Assembly (NCBI GenBank): GCA_019828595.1
Contig: JAHQRK010000004.1
Coordinates: 62,001-126,000 of the forward strand
Direction: 5' to 3'
DNA: 64,000 nucleotides
Source: Aphanomyces cochlioides
Lineage: Eukaryota; Oomycota; Saprolegniomycetes; Saprolegniales; Verrucalvaceae
The notes under the pieces were generated by a model. The model saw only the letters and a program-made list of their open reading frames with translations. It was not told where the DNA came from and made no database searches. This document shows positions 22,231 through 34,603 of the stretch, piece by piece; the first letter of the stretch is position 1; each line of letters opens with the position of its first letter. A program made the translations under genes and the position numbers.

Positions 22231-22966
22231 ATGCTTCACAAAATACTCCCATTCTCAAGGGGGAGATGGGGGAACTTGACGAAAGAGAGAGTTCAAGCCA
22301 GTCGCCGCTGGAGAAGTTGCTGGGCGGCCGAAATGGACTGCTTGGACTCCGTGGGACCAGTCGTTTGTCGAGTGTTTAGTTTACAAATGTGGGCACGTTG
22401 TAACAGAATCTATCGATTTAATGCCACATGCTGAATTCATTCTCGACAGAATTCCTCCGCGTATTGGCCACGACAGCTCCTCGCTCCAGCTAATGATGCC
22501 TTAAATTGAAAGCGACATTAAAGCTGCCTTTCAAGCTACTATGACAGTACAGCGTAGAATAAAACTTGGGCGGTATATCGCTGACATTTGTACCTTAATT
22601 CGATCATTTCAACTTCTCCAACTATATTTCGAGTGAGCATGTCAGTCTTTCGGTCATGCTGACGCTAGTTGGACTATTAGTAAAAGACGTAATTATCAGC
22701 TGGGATAAGACACGCCTATCTATGGAAAATTGCAAGCTTTACTGATTAAAACGATCAAAATACTGCCCTTTCGGTAGTTTCAATGAAAATCTAAACGTCG
22801 ATCGAACGCAAGTGACAGCATCCAGGCGCTTGGCGACTGATCTTTGGCGACGCCATCAAGAAAAATTCAAGAGTTCGTGCAACACCGAGTTCTAGCGTTG
22901 TTGAACCGATTTTTAATGTTTTAGAGACGATTATCGACTAAATCTCTGCAAATTGCTGCTTCGTGT
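22231..22966. other. Intergenic, nothing recognised
   Basis: 3' side of the small CBM1 gene; no supported feature. Confidence 0.5.
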
Positions 22967-23248
22967 TTAGTGCTGCGTAGTCTTAGGGGGCTTTGGCGTC
23001 TTTGGCTTCGTAGTTGACTTTGTAGTCGGCGTAGGGCTCACAGTGGGGCTTGCAGTCGTAGCGGGTGGGTCAGATGCAATGGGAAGGCACTGCGAATGGT
23101 AAGGTTCGTAGTACTTGCAATGCCATCCTTCGATGCAAACGGTTGGGCCAATGTAGCCAATGCCACCGCATTGACCATAACCTCCGACTGTGCCTTGACC
23201 AACGACCGCCGTGGAAATCGCGGCAGTGACAGCAACAATAAACTTCAT
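22967..23248 (-). CDS. Small secreted CBM1-only protein with Pro/Thr/Lys tail
   Basis: A 93-residue protein: signal peptide about 1-18 ([19 protein letters not shown]), a single CBM1 about 19-56 ([15 protein letters not shown] and HSQCLP), then a 37-residue tail of Thr, Pro and Lys ending in KTTQH. There is no catalytic domain, and the stop falls after a low-complexity tail rather than within one, so it looks complete. It could bind cellulose outside the cell, as carbohydrate-binding surface proteins of oomycetes do, but lacks the PAN domains of CBEL. Three relics of the same type lie within 2 kb on either side. Confidence 0.75.
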   Translation of the reverse strand: MKFIVAVTAAISTAVVGQGTVGGYGQCGGIGYIGPTVCIEGWHCKYYEPYHSQCLPIASDPPATTASPTVSPTPTTKSTTKPKTPKPPKTTQH

Positions 23249-23929
23249 AACTCAATGGGCCAAGCGGTCAACTCGTGAGTTGACTACAAAATGAAAAATG
23301 CCAAAGAGGAAGATTCGATGGACCAGAGGCGTCGATGATCGAGCTTGATACAATGCGCGACTGGAAGCGCAAGCTTGTGCCACGTTTTCGATCTTGAAAC
23401 GTCTTGGACCAGACGTTTCAAACATGTTTGGTTCACACCGTCGGAATGTTGAAACCGACAAATGTAACCGAAACCGTTACAAAAAGTGAAACAAATTGAT
23501 CTATTTTCGCGTTGTAAGTGCAGTTTTATTGCGATAACGATGACGGCAAGTTTGAAAAGAGTCGCTGTAGAACTCGGCATGACTGGAAAGAGAACACAAC
23601 CGACGTGGCAGTCAGAGTTGACCTCATGGACAACACTTGATGAATTCTTGGGATAGCCGCGAGCGCTGGCTTCTTTAATAGCTTGAATCGATGAATTCTA
23701 CAACTTGCGTCGTCGAAACACGCTAGGATATCGAATCTCATTGAATGGATGGTCCGGTTCTAGGCAGTGTGTGACGTTGTTGATCGAGAAATATCATCCT
23801 CGTTGACAAGCCGGCCCTCTTCTCGTACAATTGCAACCCGAATATGATACAGGGGAAGCCACGCTGGACAATTGCAACTGGCGTGGCTGGCAAAGGCGAA
23901 TGCGGTCAAGACGACCCAGGCAGCCACTT
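23249..23929. other. Intergenic, nothing recognised
   Basis: 5' region of the small CBM1 gene; short ORFs only. Confidence 0.5.
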
Positions 23930-24125
23930 GCGAGAGGTTGCTGTTCTGACTACAATACGTCGATGGTTTTGCAGTTGGCGCTGGATGTCTAGCTAAAAGA
24001 ACGCGAACCAGCAGTGGACAAATCCGTGCAGACAGCTCCTTCCACGCACGTCGTCGCGCCATGAAAGTCAATATCTCCACATTAAGCCCACAATACCGCT
24101 GGTGTTTGGCCAAAGGCGAGACGCT
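23930..24125 (-). pseudogene. Relic CBM1 protein
   Basis: On the - strand a CBM1 is readable across a stop (VLWA*CGDIDFHGATTCVEG; CAA to TAA), then a PAPTAKPST linker and a hydrophobic stretch (VAAWVVLTAFAFASHAS). There is no usable start. Confidence 0.6.
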
Positions 24126-24535
24126 TTCGTTGCAGCCAGACAGAGATTTCATTCTCAATGGGGGAAAGGGGGAAAGTGGCTTCAATGGTGTAAGTCGCAG
24201 CTCCAAGGAAACAGTCCTTTGTGGGAGTTGAATTCGACAATATTTTTGTACCGGAATCCATCTATGTAATGCCACCTTGTTGGTCGAATAGCACTGTAAG
24301 TCTGTAAAGTTTTGGCCGCGCTCCAAGCCGTTTATGCAAAGTCCATTGAGGTGTTTTTCCAGCGTCTTCCATTGTCGGAGACGTGGCAGAACTTGCACAA
24401 TATGTCGTCGTTGTGTTTCCCTGAATTTGACATGAAACCGCACAAGTCATGCATTTTTTAGCCCCTTTGTAGCTATTTCAATAATATCAAAACGAGATTT
24501 GCTTGTTTTAAATCCCTTCAATAGGCGCCCCGTGT
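24126..24535. other. Intergenic, nothing recognised
   Basis: Spacer between two CBM1 relics. Confidence 0.5.
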
Positions 24536-24640
24536 TTAGTTCTGTGTCGTCTTGGCGGGCGTCTTGGTTGGCAGTGACGCGGTCATCGTAGGGCCCACGG
24601 AAGGGCTCGAACTCGTAGCTGGGGGATCCGCTGGGTTGGG
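24536..24640 (-). pseudogene. Tail relic of a CBM1-only protein
   Basis: About 34 codons on the - strand read NPADPPATSSSPSVGP ... TPAKTTQN*, matching the tail of the protein at 22967 ([15 protein letters not shown] ... KTTQH*). Upstream CBM1 sequence is not recognisable. Confidence 0.65.
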
Positions 24641-25039
24641 ATGAAATCACCAAAAGTTTACATCTTGGAGACGAGTTGGCCATCTTTCTATGCGATTCGC
24701 AATCGGCGTGCAGTGCTTTCCTTGGGCATGAGAGGCTAAAGTTGATACATTTACCGCGATACAACACGATGCGATTCAAATTTCAAGGGAATTTTGCAAC
24801 GACAACTTGACAATCTATATGCGATTGTGGATTTAGCAAGATTTCAATGTACCTTCGTTGTGTGGTACTGAAAACTCGATAGTCTTGTGAATTCCAGACG
24901 CTTGGCTGACATAGACGCAACTCTGTCTATAGTTCTGCCACAAGTCTTCTCACGCCGTCAGGTGCAAGCAACAAATCGTAGAAAACGAAGAGTGTATTTT
25001 CTAGCAAACTTATAGCTCGCATTGACGTCGCCAGATAGC
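24641..25039. other. Intergenic, nothing recognised
   Basis: Spacer before the CE4 relic. Confidence 0.5.
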
Positions 25040-25880
25040 TTAGAAGTCGTACACGCCAGGGCTATTTGAGCTAGCTAATTTGCAGTCGCCGTCGGCTAGG
25101 CACGCTTCAAAGCATTGGTTCACCGTGACGAATTCGTAGCCCAATGGGGCAAAGTAGTTCTTGTACTTGGCAATAATGCCCTTGGTGCCAATCTCGACAT
25201 AAGCCCACGTATGGTGAAGAATCACTGCCGAGCTGCCCGATGGCAGTCCACTAAAGCGTTGCAACGAATTCGCCCACACGGTCGAGAGTTGGTTGGTCGA
25301 AGAGTCCCAGTCGACTGGATGATACGTCCATCTGCAATGCCAATTAGAAGATTTCAAAGCGTATTAAGCGTACGAGATGACGATGTAGCCAGCTTTGTTG
25401 ACTTCCAACGCAATATCTCGGTTGAGTTCTCCATAAGGCGGACGGAATTGCTTCATTGTGCCAGCCGGCAAGCCACATTGGTTGTACACGACATCTTCAG
25501 CTTGTTTCAATTCTGTGGCCCGTTGTTCTACGAATCTACAGCGAACAATCAGTACACAAGGAGTCTAGTAGGGGAAACGCACGGGAATTGATTGAGTGGC
25601 CAGCAGCAAGGACATTCTTGAGCTTGGTACAAATGTCAGGGTCCGGGGAGCTCAAGCCTGGGGACAAGAAGAACGAGGCCTTCAAGTAGTTTGCCCTCAA
25701 GTCCGCCAAGATGTCTTCGATCGCTGGCGAAGGCCACCAGTCGTCAAAAGTCAAGGCGATCCACTTGCGCTTGCCACACCAGTTGTACGAAGACACTCCG
25801 TTGTTGGTAATCGGTGGCTGTCCTCCGGAGGATGGCGTAGACGTAGCAGGGGGTGAAGAAGTCTCAGGGGTATCGAAGGT
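25040..25880 (-). pseudogene. CE4 polysaccharide deacetylase paralogue, decayed
   Basis: Homologue of the genes at 26357 and 29630. NodB motif 1 ([13 protein letters not shown]), motif 3 (FRPPYGE), WTYHPVDW and ILHHTWAY are present, with introns at 25332-25373 and before about 25540. The exon that should carry motif 2 (HSYTHPHF in the sister) has lost about 13 codons, so the two metal-binding His residues are gone. Signal peptide and CBM1 are also absent upstream: the frame opens into unrelated sequence around 25900. It could splice to a continuous frame at TCGTAG, but the product would be inactive. Confidence 0.8.
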
Positions 25881-26356
25881 GTCGACGAGGAATGCAACAA
25901 AACACCGACGAGCGCAACTGGAGTGCATTGGTTGCAATGCATTCAAGATATTTTACTGCGAGATATCTCTGCATGAGTTTTACGAGTCCTCAAGCAAGTG
26001 CCCTGTCATGTTGCTGGGCTTAGCGTCCTTGGTACGGGACGACGAGTGGGCTTCAGTTGGTGTATCCAAGATACCGATGCATTATCTCTATACAATGCCT
26101 TGGTTGCCTTCTCCGTTGTCGTCGAGGAACCCTCGGTCGTAGCCTGGGGTAGCTGTTGGAAGAGGAGAGCATGGCGAAAAGCATGGGCTGAGCAATCTGT
26201 CCTGCCATCGGTTTGTCCATCGAAGGCCAGGGCTGCGCTGTAAGCAGCGACCTTTTCAATAACCATTCCAGAAAGTCTTCGATAATCTATTTTTAGCCGT
26301 GAAAATAGAAGCTGAAAGTCTAAAAATAGAGCTCAAAACCATATATTTCACAGTTC
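25881..26356. other. Intergenic, nothing firmly recognised
   Basis: Probable site of the lost 5' end of the CE4 relic; a Thr/Ser-rich stretch near 26150 on the - strand may be old linker. An inverted pair TCTATTTTTAG / CTAAAAATAGA lies at 26290-26330. Confidence 0.35.
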
Positions 26357-27446
26357 TTAATTGTCATAGACGCCAGGACCAAAGCCAGACAATTTGCAGT
26401 TGCCGTCAGCAAGACATGCATCAAAGCATTGGTTCACCGTGACGAATTCATAGCCCAAGGGAGCAAAGTAGTTCTTGTAGTTGGCGATAATGCCCTTGGT
26501 TCCCGTGGAAGTATACGCCCAAGTGTGGTGAAGTATGACCGCCGAGCTGCCATTCGGTAGCTTATTAAACTGTTGCAACGTCTTTGGCCACACGGTTGCG
26601 AGTTGGTTGGTCGACGAGTCCCAGTCGACTGGATCATACGTCCAACTAGAATGCCAATTTAAAGGATATACGAGCACTTTCAGTACGTACGAAACAACGG
26701 TGTAGCCAGCTTGGTTAACTTCCAATGCAATCGCTTTATTGAGCTCTCCATACGGCGGACGAAATTGCTCCATCGTCCCTGCAGGAAGGCCGCATTGGTT
26801 GTATACAACGTCCTCGGTTTGTTTTAATTCCGTCGCACGTTGAGCCGCTGTGACTTGGGGGAAATGCGGATGTGTGTAGGAATCTACAAAGAAGCATTGA
26901 GTGAAACAATCGGGCTAGCAGGGGAACTGTACGGGAGTTGATCGAGTGGCCAGCAGCAAGGACATTCTTGAGCTTGGTGCAAATGTTTGCGTCGGGGGAG
27001 CTCATGCCAGGAGCCAAGAAGAACGACGCCTTCATGTTGTTGGCCTTCAAGTCGGCTAAGATGTCGTCAATGGCAGGCGATGGCCACCAGTCGTCAAACG
27101 TCAAGGCAATCCACTTGCGCTTGCCGCACCAATTGTAGGACGATACGCCATTGTTTGTAATCGGAGGCTGGCTGCCGGACGATGGTACAGTCGTAGTTGG
27201 GGACGCTGAAGAGGTTGGTTGAGGTCGTGCTGTCGTTGGAGTCACCGTTGGGTTGGACGACGGTGGGGTGTTGGAAGCTGCCAGACATTGCGAGTAGTAG
27301 TCGTTTTGCTTGACGCACACAGTTCCAGCGGCACAAACTGTCGAGCCAGAGTAGTTGACGCCTCCGCATTGGCCCCACGCAGCCACTTGGGCTTGGACAA
27401 GAGCGAAAGAGGACGCAAGACTGGCCAGAACAAAGATGCTTTTCAT
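26357..27446 (-). CDS. Secreted CBM1-CE4 polysaccharide deacetylase, three exons
   Basis: Exons are 27446-26933, 26883-26691 and 26645-26357, with introns of 49 bp (26884-26932) and 45 bp (26646-26690); the joined CDS is 332 codons including stop. Signal peptide about 1-19, CBM1 about 20-55 ([15 protein letters not shown] ... DYYSQC), a Ser/Thr/Pro linker to about 95, then a NodB domain. Motif 1 is TFDDWWP (116-122; the usual form is TFDDGP), motif 2 HSYTHP (from 172), motif 3 RPPYGE, then WTYDPVDW and ILHHTW. A Cys-containing C-terminus ([15 protein letters not shown]) follows. The family removes N- or O-acetyl groups. Beside xylanases and feruloyl esterases, and with a cellulose-binding module, acetyl-xylan esterase is more likely than chitin deacetylase, but this is inference. 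Confidence 0.88.
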
Positions 27447-28861
27447 CGCAACGACGAACAACTTCCGAGCAAATCCAGAAATGAACCAACTTTTGGGGGC
27501 TGACCGAGTCGCTGGTCGAGCAAGAACGCTGTTCGCCGTGGCTGAACGCAGGCTAGTCCAACTCTTAAGTGGCTGGGAACCGCAGTTGATCACGATGGAA
27601 CTCTTTTGCGTAGAGGATGGACTTGAGCAAGTACTTATTAGTCAAAAAAGAGAGCTCAGCATCTATTTTGATCGACGAGGTTTCCATGAAGCAACAATGA
27701 GCTTGTGGGTCCATACGAGACGGCTTGAACCACGATTGAAACTACCTAAGCAAGTGAAAGTCTATGCTCTCGATAGCCGTTGTAGTCGAACATCGGGGCA
27801 TTTTAATACTGTCGGGGGGGGGATGGAGACTTATTTGAGCTACAGGAGGATTAACTGAATTATAAGGTAAGAGGGCATGGTTTTGTACAAGCTACAAGCA
27901 GCAAGGGAGTATGGATTGTGAGTGTTGAAACACTGCATCGAGATCAAAAGTACTGTCACTGGCTTGCTCAGGAAGTGGATTAGACGCCACGATCGCAACG
28001 ACTCCCCTTATCCAATTCGAAGGCGGCAGGTTGTATCGATGCATTCTCGAGTACGGATTGAAACCCGGTGACCAACACTGCGCTTCAGAGGCTTTGTCCT
28101 TACTCCACTAGAGCGTCGACTAACGCAATCCCTGGAGAAGGCTCTACAGCTCTATTTCCACGATAGACTTGATCGCCCTCTGTTGGGTTAAGACAAAACT
28201 TTTGTTTTCAATTCCTCAGGCAGGCTTAGCCATATCATAATTGCGATCTGCCTGACCGATTCGCTTGCTCTCACGCCAGCAACTTGGAGTTTATCCTTCT
28301 GCAACGCCAAGGTATTAAGTTGGGCCTTGAAAGTCCTGGCCTTGCCATCGGATTCTAGCAGAATTTCCAATATATTTCTTTTTTCCTGTACTCATACTTT
28401 AATAGAATTGTAAATATATGCAAAATCATAAATTGAGATATTTTGAAATAATACCCATTGAAATATTGAATAAAACTAATTTAGAATTTGGATTAGTTAT
28501 GTTCTCATACGCTGTGGACTTCGATGATGATGAAATTAGGTACAGATGTACACTAAATATTTATTTTGAAAGTTTTTTGTTGCATTTTCATCCAATGGTG
28601 TTAAAGAGTTGTGAGTTCAAGGAGAGAAACTCGCAAAATGACACAAGTTTACCATTAACGAGGTATCCTTTAGGGCCAGGTCGGGGAAGAAATCCATCCC
28701 TGCCAGGCAGGAACGTTATCCGGAATTTTTTGGAAGTTTTTTTGAAAAATATCAAAAAGTATTTTTTCGATTTTCTTGAAAATGTGTCCTGCCTGAGTTT
28801 ATCCGAAAAGCATGAACGACCCCATTATCCGGAAATTATTGGAATTGGCCAATCAGAAGCC
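27447..28861. other. Intergenic with a possible retroelement scrap
   Basis: No intact gene. At 28188-28370 (- strand) a 60-codon frame (KLQVAGVRASESVRQIAIMI) faintly recalls Copia-type gag, too weak to call. Confidence 0.35.
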
Positions 28862-29353
28862 TGAATCCGTCCCTGAAGCTTGGATGGAATGTTCGCCGAC
28901 CAGGCCCTTAGCTTGCATAAAGTCAACCACATCTCGCGCAACTGTACGAGTTCTGGTGAGCCGTCGCTCACGAACATAGGTTTGAACATCGGCGATAACC
29001 ATGGGATGCTTGCAAATCCGTGTGGGATGGTTCGTTCTGTTTGCAGGTACAGGGCGGACTTCGATGGTCTGCTGGTTCATGTATTCTTTCCATACCTTCT
29101 CTACTGTGTCGCGACCACGGCCCAACATAGTCGCAATTCGTTGGGATACGCCCTGGCCTGTGCTGTCAATCTTCATTGTTTGCTCGTGGCGCAGTTGCAC
29201 TTGCATTCTTATGATGTCTACTCGTTCTTCTTTGGTGAGTGCTCGTGGTCGCGTCTTAGCGACATCTTCGCATATGCGCTTGTAAGTCGACGCGTCAATG
29301 TGGCCTCCAACAACCATCTTACGAAGAGTCACCAATATGGATGCCAAAGTCAT
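28862..29353 (-). pseudogene. N-terminal fragment of a DDE transposase
   Basis: The frame has a basic helix-turn-helix-like region (KTRPRALTKEERVDIIRMQ, then QRIATMLGRGRDTVEKVWKEY) typical of N-terminal DNA-binding parts of oomycete Tc1-like transposases. It stops before any catalytic domain, and none is seen downstream. Confidence 0.5.
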
Positions 29354-29629
29354 AGCTTGTACTGTATAAATTTGTCACCTGTATCTTTATAAATTATAAT
29401 AGGTATTCGATTTTTACGATGGAATGGAATTTACATTCATGCATAACTTCTTTGTATCATTTATCAATGGATATTGCGTTTGAGAAACTATATGTTATTT
29501 CATTGGATTGGCCAAGTTAACTTCTACGTTGGTATTAAATTTCATAATTTTATCTGTTCTTGAAGTGAATCATCAGCAAAATGACTGTCGACCACTGTAA
29601 ACATGACCTTTTGAAACAAAGCCACAGAT

Positions 29630-30728
29630 TTAGTTGTCATAGACACCAGGGCTGCTGGAGACAGAGAGTTTGCAGTTGCCGTCGGCGCGGCACGCGTCAA
29701 AGCATTGGTTCACAGTCACGAATTCGTAGCCCAAAGGAGCGAAGTAGTTCTTGTAGTTGGCAATGATGCCCTTGGTACCAGACGACGTGTAGGCCCAAGT
29801 GTGGTGAAGAATGACCGCTGAGCTACCAGAAGGGAGTTGATTGAAGAGCTGCAATGACTTTGGCCACACAGTCGAGAGCTTGTTGTTCGTATCCCAGTCC
29901 AATGGGTCATACGTCCATCTACAGAGCGGTCAGAAATGATTTCAAGGTTTCCAAGCGTACGAGATGGCAGTGTAGCCAGCCTTGTTGACTTCCAACGCAA
30001 TCGCTTTGTTCAATTCGCCATAAGGAGGACGGAATTGATTCATCGTGCCAGCAGGAAGACCGCATTGGTTGTACACGACATCTTCCGTTTGTTTCAACTC
30101 GGTCGCACGTTGAGCAGCCGTGATTTGAGTGAAATGAGGATGCGTGTTGGAGTCTACATAGGAGATGAACGTTTAGACAACGTATCGGCAAGTCTGACGT
30201 ACGAGAGTTGAGCGAGTGACCAGCAGCAATGACCTTCTTGATCTTGGCGCAAATGTTGGCGTCGGGAGAGCTCATGCCAGGGGCCAAGAAGAACGACGCC
30301 TTCATGTTGTTGGCGGCTAAATCGGCCAAGAGATCGTCGATGGCTGGAGATGGCCACCAGTCGTCAAATGTCAAGGCAATCCACTTGCGCTTGCCGCACC
30401 AGTTGTAGGACGACACACCGTTGTTGGTGATAGGAGGGGCGCCACCACTCGATGGGGCAGAAGTGCTAGGAGCACTCGTTGGGTTGGAGGATGGCTTGGT
30501 GGTTGGAGCAGTCGATGGGGCCGACGTTGGGTTGGACGAAGGCGGGGGGTTGTTGGATCCAGGAATGCATTGCGAGTAGTAGTCGTTTTGCTTGTTGCAG
30601 ACCGCGCCAGCAGCGCAGGTAGTCGATCCGGTGTAGCCAATACCACCGCATTGGCCCCAGACAGCCACTTGGCCTTCAACGAGAGCGACCGACGATGCCA
30701 CGGCAGCGAGGACAAAAGCAGTCTTCAT
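29630..30728 (-). CDS. Secreted CBM1-CE4 polysaccharide deacetylase, three exons
   Basis: Exons are 30728-30203, 30153-29961 and 29918-29630, with introns of 49 and 42 bp at the same codon positions as in the paralogue at 26357; the joined CDS is 336 codons including stop. Signal peptide about 1-19, CBM1 about 20-55 ([15 protein letters not shown]), a longer linker of [12 protein letters not shown] type, then the NodB domain with TFDDWWP, HSNTHPHF, RPPYGE and [12 protein letters not shown] blocks, and the [15 protein letters not shown] end. Its CBM1 is almost the same as that of the GH10 gene at 33402, suggesting module exchange within the cluster. Predicted role as for the paralogue. Confidence 0.88.
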
Positions 30729-33401
30729 GGTCAATGCAAGACTTGGCAGCAAGCGTGGAAATTGACAAATTCTTCCCAAATCCACACCAGAAACTTGGAC
30801 AAGTCGCTGGACGCGCCAGCCAAGTCGTTGGACATTGAAGTTGATAGAGAGCGTCCTGGCCATGTCGATTGGTACTGAATTGTTTTTACAGGATATTAAT
30901 GTTTACAGGATTGACATTTTAGCTATTGCGATTGAGATTGTATTCCGAGATAAACTGTACTAGTACTCAAACTCTTCTCTTTAGTATAATATGCAATGCT
31001 CAACGCTTAACTTGTCATGTGTGTTCAATGTGCATTAGATTTATACGCAGACGTCGTGTCTCCGTCGTCAGGTAAAACTCAGAGCTTAATGGGCCGCCTC
31101 CGTGGTCTGGCTCATATTGGCAATTCATTAGGGTGGTGGATATGTACCTAAAGTTGGCCTTAGATATTTATTTTGGCATTCCTGACTACAGAATATGCAT
31201 TGATTTGACTTATCCCGAGGTTTAGGCCACAGATAAGACAACATTAACATGTCTTAAGTCGTGAACTTTAAGGAAAATGAACGTCAAGTATAGATTTATA
31301 GAGTTTATTTAATAGGCTCGGCGATATTCACAAAGAGAACGATCGTTGTGGTTTGCGAATGTACATCCATGATGAAACGCCGTGCCTGCGTTGTACTCAT
31401 ACTGCAGCAGTGGGATCATTCTGAATGGAGAAAGATCCGTTGTCTCGAAGCTGTAGAGGTAGGACTGTTCCAGTACAGTCGCAGTGTGTAACCCAAGACC
31501 AGGTTTGCTACCCGAGTGGGACGATTCTCAATCAGCAGCTAGAAGAAGCCAAGTGCCTTGTCGCTGGAACCATTGTCTCGCTTATGTACAGGAAAATGAA
31601 CCAAGGCGAATGAACTGCTGGGTTCGATTGCAAATGAAAAGCTGAGCAAGTCAATATCACCCCCCTCTGACAGCATTACAAAATCAGAGCGAGCCTTGAC
31701 AGCGACGACGCTTTTTGTTCTCATTTGCTCGCAATCGCAATGAGAATGAATCCTCATCGTGATTCTTGCACATGATCCTCCATTTACCAGATTCCCCTCC
31801 CCAGGAATCGCATTACGCTTATTTATAGTACGTCAATCTCAGCAAATATAGTATACTGTATAATATAATAAACAGTAAATTCAGTTAATAAAGCAGTACA
31901 AAACTTCCGATGAGATTCTCGAGTTAACATACCAGAAATTTTGATTGTACAGAAAAGAAACGAAAACATTCAGATTGAGATCGCCGTTGTATGTTGACGA
32001 TCTCAATGGATATCATGCTTTTCAAGCAGGGACATTCTTCGGCTGTAATGTAAGCTTTCATTCTATTGCACCAAAAAATTGAGATTCTAACGACAAGAAA
32101 AACTGTGTTGACAGCTTAACAGAGAAGTTCTGTTAAGTGTTCACGGCCGTTATGGATAGCTTTATCATGCGGTATGCGTAGTGAAAAACTATAGCAACTA
32201 TAGGGATTGGATATATTATTCCCCCATGCACACCCCCTCGATCCCCCTTACTCTCATCATATAACGTCTTTGCTTTGAGTTAGATGGTCAAATGCAAGTT
32301 AAGTTCATCCATAAAAGGGACAATGCAGATTTGACAAATAAATATTCAGTCGTTTTGGGTTGATGAATCCCTCGCACGGCAGAAATTTCAAGCCTTGGGG
32401 ACCATTAGAATATCCCGACAAGAGCTAAGTTATCTTGCACGAATAAATTCTATGAGTCATGACGGAGGATGAGTCCTCACAAAATTGGCAATGCCTTTGA
32501 CTCGTTTCTGACAGGTTGACAAACAGCAAGACGTTAGGCACTACTGGTCAAATGCAGTCCCACAACCTTTTGTATATTTCGCGACTTTTTAATATCGCAA
32601 GTTAAACTTCCACAGTGCAATTCTGTGCCATGGGGTAGTTGCACATATTCAAGCTGCATCAAGCACATTCTTATAGTCGGGAAGAGTATAAGAGTATAAA
32701 CTTGACGGTCAGATTGCCAATAATGCTAAAATTTCATGACGATGAAGGTGAACCTCTATTTTTCGATTGTCTGACTCTAAAAATAGATGGAAATTCATGG
32801 ACAAACTCTAAAAATAGATATTCAGTATTTTGTGTGTGAGTAACTCGAGAACAAGTGTGTTCATCTCGTCGTCATGGAGATTCTTTGGCAAAGATTTCGT
32901 CGGCGTTTTCTCTTATGTTCTTGCTCGGGACGGCTGCGTGCGCCTTAAAACAGTCCTACTTTTGCGACCAGCAATCTCAATCGTTGGTAATGAAGTCAAA
33001 TCTCTACCATTCGGTATTACAGCGACAATATTATAAGCTCGAGGAAATACACCAAGTACAGCCGCCATTTCGATTGCAACGGGGAGATCCAACGGTCGAT
33101 GGACTCGCTCTACAGTCGCCCTACAGCCTATAGCAAGACACTGGTGGTGTATACTTGAAATTCAGGTGAAAGGCATGAAGGCACCCATGTCGCACTGTTT
33201 TTGCCGGTGAAACCCACCACGACGTCATAAACACTGAGATGATCTTGGCCACGCAGAACCAACAAAAAGGGATTCAACACGACGGAGGCAAGACCATCTA
33301 GACCATAAGGTCCCAGCCGTGCAGCAACTTTGACCCAAGATCACGAGGACCATGGTTCTCTTCATTCTTGGATTTTCCAGCTCACTACCAAGTACATCGC
33401 C
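30729..33401. other. Intergenic, 2.7 kb, nothing recognised
   Basis: No intact gene. Small features only: a palindrome CTTAACAGAGAAGTTCTGTT near 32113, CTCTAAAAATAGAT twice at 32778 and 32806, and 31525-31595 is distantly similar to 35300-35360. Confidence 0.5.
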
Positions 33402-34603
33402 ATGAAGATCGCTCTCACAATTGCTGCTTTGGTCGCAACCGTCCAAGCCCAAGTCGCTGTCTGGGGTCAATGCGGTGGTATTGGCTACACTGGCTCGACT
33501 ACCTGCGCTGCTGGCGCGGTCTGCAACAAGCAAAACGACTACTACTCGCAGTGCATTCCTGGGTCCAACAACCCTCCGCCTTCGTCCAACCCAACGTTGG
33601 CTCCATCGACTGCCCCAACCACCAAGCCATCCACCCCAAGCTCGACTCCTCCTCCGCCACCATCGGGCGGTGGATCCTCCATCTACTTTGGTACTGCCAC
33701 GGACCGTCCATCGAGCTACGGCACGATCGTCCCCGGCAATTTCAACCTGTTGGTGTCTGAAAACGGCATGAAGTGGGACGCCCATGAACGATCCCGTGGT
33801 GTGTTTGATTTCTCGTCTTCGTTGTCGCAAATTGCCTACGCCAAGCAACACGGCATGAAGATGCGTGGCCATTGCTTGGTCTGGCACAACCAAATGCCAT
33901 CGTTCTACTGCTCCAACGACTCTGGTGGAACCAACGGCTGCGTCTCGACGTCGTTGACTGCCTCGCAATTGTTGGCTGTGATTGAAACCCGCATCCAAAA
34001 GACGTTTGCTGCCTTGAACGACCCTACGATCATCGCCTGGGATGTCTTGAACGAAGCTGTTGCCGATGACGGCAGTGGCTTGAAGCGTGATGTCTTCTAC
34101 AACACGTTAGGCCCTGACTACGTCACCCAAATCTTCACCTTGGCACGCAAGTACGCCCCCAAGGGCGTAAAGTTGTTCTACAACGACTACAACTGCGATG
34201 CTGCTGGTGCCAAGGCGGATGCTTGCTTTAACTTGGTCAAGGGTCTTAAGGCCAAGGGTTTGGTTGACGGCATGGGTTTCCAAATGCACTTGATGACTCA
34301 ATATGGCGCGACGAGTCAAATGGGTGGCATGGCGGCGAATTTCAAGCGCTATTCCGACTTGGGCATCACGATCCACGTGACGGAAATGGATGTTGGCACG
34401 TCCGACTTCACCCAACAAGCCAAATGGTACTCGCAAGTCGCGACCAACTGCCAGCAAAACCCCAAGTGCGATGCGTTCGTCGTGTGGGGCGTCTCGGACA
34501 AGGCTCGTGGCGTGCGCAGTACACGCCTCTGTTGTTTGACGGCAACTTGCAAAAGAAACCAGCGTTCAACGCCGCCTACGACGTCATTAAGAAGGGCCAT
34601 TAA
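33402..34603 (+). pseudogene. CBM1-GH10 endo-xylanase, frameshift near the C-terminus
   Basis: The ATG at 33402 starts a signal peptide (about 1-16), CBM1 about 17-53 ([15 protein letters not shown]), a Pro-rich linker to about 92, then GH10 with acid/base Glu218 (WDVLNEAV) and nucleophile Glu328 (HVTEMDVG). After VWGVSDK (residue 367) one base is missing near 34505 relative to the paralogues. The normal ending ([15 protein letters not shown] to KGH*) is readable in the next frame, with its stop at 34601-34603, but the actual frame runs on to 34673 with unrelated residues. The last helix of the barrel would be lost, so activity is doubtful unless the base loss is a sequence error. Confidence 0.9.

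Noticed and set aside
23760..24443. 227-codon ORF on the - strand
   Set aside because: It spans a CBM1 relic in the wrong frame and has no coherent domain.
28188..28370. Copia gag relic
   Set aside because: Only a faint pattern over 60 codons, with no zinc knuckle, protease or LTR nearby.
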